Virus record (IMG/VR): IMGVR_UViG_3300025122_000067
Coordinates: 1-36,573 of that record
DNA: 36,573 nucleotides
Reading direction: 5' to 3' (one strand)
From: a virus
Positions 32,248 to 36,573 of this stretch are shown here, in pieces. The notes beneath the pieces are model-generated. The model saw only the letters and a program-made list of their open reading frames with translations, had not been told where the DNA came from and did no database searches. Both the position numbers and the translations under genes were made by a program. Each line of letters starts with the position of its first letter. The first letter of the stretch is position 1.

Positions 32248-34260
32248 CTATTCAAGTACCAAAGTTACAACCTCAGCTGAGCTGGCATCTACAGAGACAG
32301 GAGGTCCTGTTTCATTAATGATTTTGATATCTATAAGCCAGTCTTGCTGCCAGTCAGTATTGATAATATGAAGCTTATATTTTTCGCCAATCACGTTAAG
32401 GTTTTCAGTTCTTTTAACCTCAACTGTAGAAGGAGGAACTACAGGAGTTCCTGGTGTGGTAACTGTCTCATATGTCTCTTTGATCACCCTATAATATTCA
32501 GGGTTGAAATAAATTTTCATTCTTGAGTGACCAGAATCTTTCATTGAATCAGCAAATGTATCTACATTTAGATAAAGATTGGGATACGGTTTTGGTGCAC
32601 CAGACCTTGATATTAATGAAGTCTCCAGTTTATTTTTGTATATGTCAAATGAAACCTGCATTTGAATAGAGTAATTTGAGGTATATCCTCGGGCGTCAAC
32701 GCATGCAACTGTGTAAATAAAATTTGAATCTTTGGTAAACTCTTCGTCTCTATAGGCTGTTTGCGGGAGCTTTGTTTGCAATAAAATACTATCTGGGACC
32801 ACCTCCGGAGGTGTGACCTTAGATACTGATTGATCAAAATCTATCTCTGCAATGATGGTAAAAGGCACATTGATTGAGGTCCTTCTCAAAATTTGATATC
32901 TTACCTGATCCTGCTGCGTGTTAAACGGAGGCTGCCACAAAACTATAAGATTATCAAACTCATAATCATACATAAATTTTAAATCTGACGGAGGAGGGGG
33001 AGGGATCGTTTCTGTGCAATAGGCGCTAATTAACCTTCCTCCTGATGCCATCAGACACACTGCTATCACGAGTTGATCCTCTTCCACACCTTCTGGATCT
33101 CTGCAAATAGCTTCAAACCTTACAAGAGCAACAGTCCTGGCACGATAAACATAAACTCCGCCATATCTAACCCCAGTATCGATGAATGCTAGATTAGAAT
33201 GCCCATCAGCATACATGGGTTCATACTTAATTTCACCACCGTCCTCTCTTATCTCTGTTTTCTCAATAATAAATCCCACAGGCACTGTAGCTGACTGATG
33301 GGTGGTAGACATCTCCCCGTCTTCTCCCACATATGATGCAGGAATAACTTGCTGAAGTATGGGCTTTAGGCCCATCTCATAGTCATCTGCGCTTATAACT
33401 CCAGGCATGATAGAAGCCACAGCTACATCCTGCACGGTGCTGGCAGTCGCTTGAATGCCGCGAAGCTCATCTTCATAAACACTAATTTGATCATCTAAGG
33501 AGGCTTTAACCATAGTTCCAAAAATTAAGTTATTCACATTAAAGTCAAACTCGAGAAGCTTTACATTTCTTAGGGACTCTGCTGCTGTCTCTAGGTCAAT
33601 ATCCCCCTCAGCATATGACACGCCCTGTGACTGCATGTTTCCCATGGTCTCACGAATCAGGCTTCCCGCAGCCATGTTAGACTCTTCTATGGCTGCCGCT
33701 AACTTTTCTGCTGCCTCGACACCAGTTAGCTTATCTAAATTTCCAAACGACGACACTGAAGATGAAAGAATTAGATAAAAATCATCATCTGCTTGTGTGT
33801 CCTTTAGCTTGACAGAGCTAAAATATGCGTTAGAAATAGCATCCTCATACATAATCTGACCCACATAGTCTTCAATTTTAATAGTGTCTTTAAGTGATTC
33901 AAGCATATCATCTTCTGAGCTGAAATCGGCTGGTGTGATCTCAACTGCAACATATCTAGGCTGACGCTCAAGAGCAGCTTCTAAAAGAAATCTTTCTGTA
34001 GGCTTTTTTAAATCAAATGAAAATTGTTCTCCGACACCAGCAGCTCTCTCATCAGGCATATAAAAGTTATACGTAAAGCTTGCTGTAGTCTTTTTAGGAT
34101 CAGGAATGTTAATGAGAGTTAGGGGTGCTGCTGGGTATGAGTAAGTGTCCTCTACCGGCATATCACACGAAAGATCGCTAGTTAGTGTAAACTCCTTTAC
34201 TGATTTGGTCCCACCAAAATCAGCAAATTCAGCAGATATATCGTATCTATCGGATCCCAT
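32248..34260 (-). CDS. Virion structural protein with fibronectin-III-like domain
   Basis: 670-residue protein. Residues about 420-538 look like a fibronectin type III domain: a proline run (PPPPPSDLKF), NLIVLWQPPF (437-446) with the conserved tryptophan, VRYQILRRT (453-461), and FIYTVACVDARGYTSNYS (514-531) with the tyrosine corner. Such domains are common on phage surface proteins and may give weak carbohydrate binding. Upstream, a helical, alanine-rich section spans about 180-235 and the rest is beta-rich. The protein ends 71 bases before the next gene. GAGAGGAATA precedes the ATG at 34260. Probably a baseplate-, tail- or fibre-associated component, but I cannot place it. Confidence 0.68.
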   Translation of the reverse strand: MGSDRYDISAEFADFGGTKSVKEFTLTSDLSCDMPVEDTYSYPAAPLTLINIPDPKKTTASFTYNFYMPDERAAGVGEQFSFDLKKPTERFLLEAALERQPRYVAVEITPADFSSEDDMLESLKDTIKIEDYVGQIMYEDAISNAYFSSVKLKDTQADDDFYLILSSSVSSFGNLDKLTGVEAAEKLAAAIEESNMAAGSLIRETMGNMQSQGVSYAEGDIDLETAAESLRNVKLLEFDFNVNNLIFGTMVKASLDDQISVYEDELRGIQATASTVQDVAVASIMPGVISADDYEMGLKPILQQVIPASYVGEDGEMSTTHQSATVPVGFIIEKTEIREDGGEIKYEPMYADGHSNLAFIDTGVRYGGVYVYRARTVALVRFEAICRDPEGVEEDQLVIAVCLMASGGRLISAYCTETIPPPPPSDLKFMYDYEFDNLIVLWQPPFNTQQDQVRYQILRRTSINVPFTIIAEIDFDQSVSKVTPPEVVPDSILLQTKLPQTAYRDEEFTKDSNFIYTVACVDARGYTSNYSIQMQVSFDIYKNKLETSLISRSGAPKPYPNLYLNVDTFADSMKDSGHSRMKIYFNPEYYRVIKETYETVTTPGTPVVPPSTVEVKRTENLNVIGEKYKLHIINTDWQQDWLIDIKIINETGPPVSVDASSAEVVTLVLE

Positions 34261-34290
34261 TATTCCTCTCTTTCTCTATTAACTATGTCA

Positions 34291-36573
34291 CTATGCATCT
34301 ACAATCGCCTGCATTGATTTCAAGTCATTCTCAAGAGAAAAAAGATCACTTGTGCTAATTTCCCCTCGAAATATTTTCCCAAGATCTGGACCCAGAACAC
34401 ATTGAATTGTAAACTGATAGTATGTTGCTGACGATACATCTGCCTCCTCTAGCACAAAACTATACGGACTTGTAGACTCTATTTCTTCCTCCGTCAGACC
34501 CTCTTCCTCAGATGTCTCTCCGGTATCACTATCATCAGACTCAGAATCCCAAAGATCAAAATCTGCCTCATCGATTAGCATACAAAAAACTCTCTCAAAC
34601 ATTTTAGGATACATGCACATGTTTTCATATTTGTTAGGGCTAAAGAGCACTGATCGGGCCATCTCTGATAACACTCTTTGATATTGCAGTGTTTGACCTA
34701 CATCCGGGTCTCTACCAGACCCAGCCTCTGGGTAATCAGATCTTGCAAGCTTTTCTGCACCGCTATCAAAGGTGCTCCTCTTATCTAGATCTGTATACTG
34801 GATAGAGGTGGTGGAATTAATTCCATAGTGGGTATCCTCGTCCTGAAAAAAGAATGCATGCTCAGAGACGTCAATTCCCAGCGTGACCTTTAAATACATC
34901 TTTAAATAATAATCGGTGACATGATTGTGATATATCTGTCCTGCATAAATAAATCCATACGCCTGATTAATGTCAACTCCCTTTCCCCCAAGCTCATAAA
35001 AACTAGTTTCATTACCGGTAAGTGCCATGGCCGAATTCCCGCCGCCATCGTCGTAAGCCTGTCCCTTTATTTCATTATAAGTGAACGCCGGATCGGAATC
35101 AAAGGTCTGGACTGCTACGTTAGATACTACATCATCAACATCCTGGCCATCTGCAAATCTAGATGACGCGTCAGCTATGCCTGCCCTTCCCTCTATAATA
35201 AACTTTGAAACATCAAATGCAAACACCTTGGGAGAATAGATCTCACTATCGTCCATCATATTTTTCTTGTGAATTAAGATGTAGATGAGATTTGAATCTC
35301 TATAATTGATATCATTTCTGCCTGAAACAGTAATGTTACGCATATATTCCATAAATCCCGCAGGTAGGCCTACTGTGAGTATTCGTTTTCTACCTGTCGT
35401 GAGGGTTCTGATGAAGTGCGATGCCAGCATTACGGTCCCTAAACACTGAATCTGATTTTTTAAGACAGCGATGCTAGCAGGTAGATGCGGTGACTCTCGA
35501 TTTTCATGTGCTAGGGCATAACGAGAGGCATTAGACAAGAGAAGCTGTTCCTTGTTAATTGTAGACATAAAAACACTTCCAAGCGTGGTATCCGTTCTCA
35601 AAAAATCCAAAAAATTATCTGAGTATTTATTTGTTACAACCTCAGTAGAGGTTAAGATTCCATTTAAAGACTCGACTGCGCTTGCTATTCTATTTGAAAC
35701 TGCACTGAGAAAGTTAAAACAGTTATAGACATTCACATCCCAGGCAGCACAGTAACCCACCGTTGTTCTCATGACATCAAAAGCTGCCCCGTAGGCATCA
35801 CCGTTAGGATAGGACCAAGATGCTTCCGGCATGCCTTCGGGGGTCTCCACACCAGAGGCCTGAAGAGCATCTAGTGTGTCTTCGAGGCTTGTTCCGTAAC
35901 ACTGCGCCCAGCGATCTTCGCCGTAGTAGTTAGACTTGGGATCAACATCCTTGGCAGCGATGCTTAGCTCGGCGAGCCAGAATCCCAAAACATTTCTGGG
36001 ACAATAGGACCACTGCATTTTCCAATCGGCTTCGTATGTGCCGCCGTTGCTCGCGTGGGCGATCACTTTTATTGAAAGCTCATAGTGAACGTCTACGCAT
36101 GAGCTTGCAGCGCGCACCATCATCTGAAACATCGCGTTTAGTCTTCCAAAGACACCTATTTCCAATCCTGTGGTTATACCCGGCCTGTCACCAACGTCAT
36201 GCCCAGTTGCCTTCGCCACATCTTTTTCAAAATCCTCAAGACCCATCCACACATAGTCAAATATCTGATTAATGTTAAAGTCATAAAAGTAATTACGTAG
36301 ACCAGCTGCCCCGTAGTCGCTCGGGTTTATTTCCCCGCTATCGAATAGTGTCTGAGTTACTTCACCCTCATTAAAAAAGCCACTCCTGGACGCTGTACAG
36401 CTAGTGTGGGTCTTCCACTCGTTACCGCCGCCGGATGGATCGTCCCGCCACTCTTCATACATCGCCTCTCCGCTTAACGCAGGATACGCCTCTATCAACA
36501 CATCTATAAAATTATCAACCGCATTGCTATAGCTATTAGTAGTCTCTTGAGACGCATTATCCTCATCTCTTCT
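34291..36573 (-). CDS. Large virion protein, unknown (5' end outside window)
   Basis: The frame is open through the right edge. A GTG at 36501 could be read as a start, but it lacks a ribosome site and the 24 codons upstream (for example SYSNAVDNFIDV) continue without a stop and look coding, so the true start lies beyond 36573. At least 760 residues. It has a cysteine- and tryptophan-containing region around YEADWKMQWSYC and RWAQCYGTS, a helical middle, and an acidic stretch SESDDSDTGETSEEE near the C-terminus before a final segment with YYQFTIQCVLGPDLGKIFRG. No domain I recognise. Followed at 30 bases by the fibronectin-III-like gene, so it is probably another structural protein of the same operon. 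Confidence 0.66.
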   Translation of the reverse strand, partial: RRDEDNASQETTNSYSNAVDNFIDVLIEAYPALSGEAMYEEWRDDPSGGGNEWKTHTSCTASRSGFFNEGEVTQTLFDSGEINPSDYGAAGLRNYFYDFNINQIFDYVWMGLEDFEKDVAKATGHDVGDRPGITTGLEIGVFGRLNAMFQMMVRAASSCVDVHYELSIKVIAHASNGGTYEADWKMQWSYCPRNVLGFWLAELSIAAKDVDPKSNYYGEDRWAQCYGTSLEDTLDALQASGVETPEGMPEASWSYPNGDAYGAAFDVMRTTVGYCAAWDVNVYNCFNFLSAVSNRIASAVESLNGILTSTEVVTNKYSDNFLDFLRTDTTLGSVFMSTINKEQLLLSNASRYALAHENRESPHLPASIAVLKNQIQCLGTVMLASHFIRTLTTGRKRILTVGLPAGFMEYMRNITVSGRNDINYRDSNLIYILIHKKNMMDDSEIYSPKVFAFDVSKFIIEGRAGIADASSRFADGQDVDDVVSNVAVQTFDSDPAFTYNEIKGQAYDDGGGNSAMALTGNETSFYELGGKGVDINQAYGFIYAGQIYHNHVTDYYLKMYLKVTLGIDVSEHAFFFQDEDTHYGINSTTSIQYTDLDKRSTFDSGAEKLARSDYPEAGSGRDPDVGQTLQYQRVLSEMARSVLFSPNKYENMCMYPKMFERVFCMLIDEADFDLWDSESDDSDTGETSEEEGLTEEEIESTSPYSFVLEEADVSSATYYQFTIQCVLGPDLGKIFRGEISTSDLFSLENDLKSMQAIVDA

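Noticed and set aside
34291-36501. GTG at 36501 as the real start of the right-edge gene
   Set aside because: No ribosome site precedes it and the in-frame sequence to the window edge has no stop and looks coding, so the gene is treated as 5'-incomplete.
1-36573. tRNA genes, CRISPR arrays, insertion sequences or attachment sites
   Set aside because: The gaps are too short for tRNAs. No spaced direct repeats, transposase frames or integrase genes were seen.

Overview
The window is a continuous block of virion-assembly genes from a large tailed phage of the T4 supergroup (contractile tail, myovirus morphology). The T4-type assignment rests on family-level sequence patterns: a gp23-like major capsid protein, gp22-like scaffold, gp21-like prohead protease, gp20-like portal, gp17-like large terminase, gp13/gp14/gp15-like neck and tail-terminator proteins, and gp18-like sheath proteins. 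Several proteins are much longer than in T4 (capsid 646 residues, portal 685, sheath 1064), which suggests a large or jumbo phage. The host cannot be read from this sequence. There are no tRNAs, integrases, insertion sequences or CRISPR arrays. Every supported gene lies on the minus strand, so the biological order runs from high to low coordinates. Genes are packed with gaps of 0 to about 120 bases, and no gene-free stretch exceeds 300 bases.

Layout in the direction of transcription: (1) 36573-27690, five virion structural proteins of unknown exact position. The first is cut by the window edge; one has a fibronectin-III-like domain and one a LamG/concanavalin-like domain, and two share a C-terminal domain. 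(2) 27690-22739, a DNA replication and recombination cassette: RuvC-like resolvase, T4 gp61-type primase, a small zinc-knuckle-like protein, and a single-chain fusion of the Mre11/SbcD nuclease with the Rad50/SbcC ATPase (gp47+gp46 in T4). (3) 22746-20429, a zinc-ribbon protein, an unknown protein and the large terminase. (4) 20420-10832, head morphogenesis: portal, unknown helical protein, protease, five small proteins that are probably internal/core proteins (two of them paralogues), scaffold and major capsid protein. This ends in a strong intrinsic terminator. (5) 10707-8511, an FtsZ/tubulin-like GTPase followed by a sulfotransferase-like enzyme. (6) 8403-5342, neck and tail-completion proteins gp13, gp14 and gp15. 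(7) 5279 to the left edge, two tandem paralogous tail sheath proteins, the second cut by the window edge.

The genes make a prohead (scaffold, core proteins, portal, capsid), mature it (protease), fill it (terminase), and add the neck and contractile tail. The recombination/primase cassette sits directly before the terminase, as might suit recombination-dependent replication that feeds concatemers to packaging. The most notable items are the tubulin-like GTPase beside the capsid gene, the fused Mre11-Rad50 protein with an atypical hook, the duplicated sheath, and the duplicated small head-region proteins.
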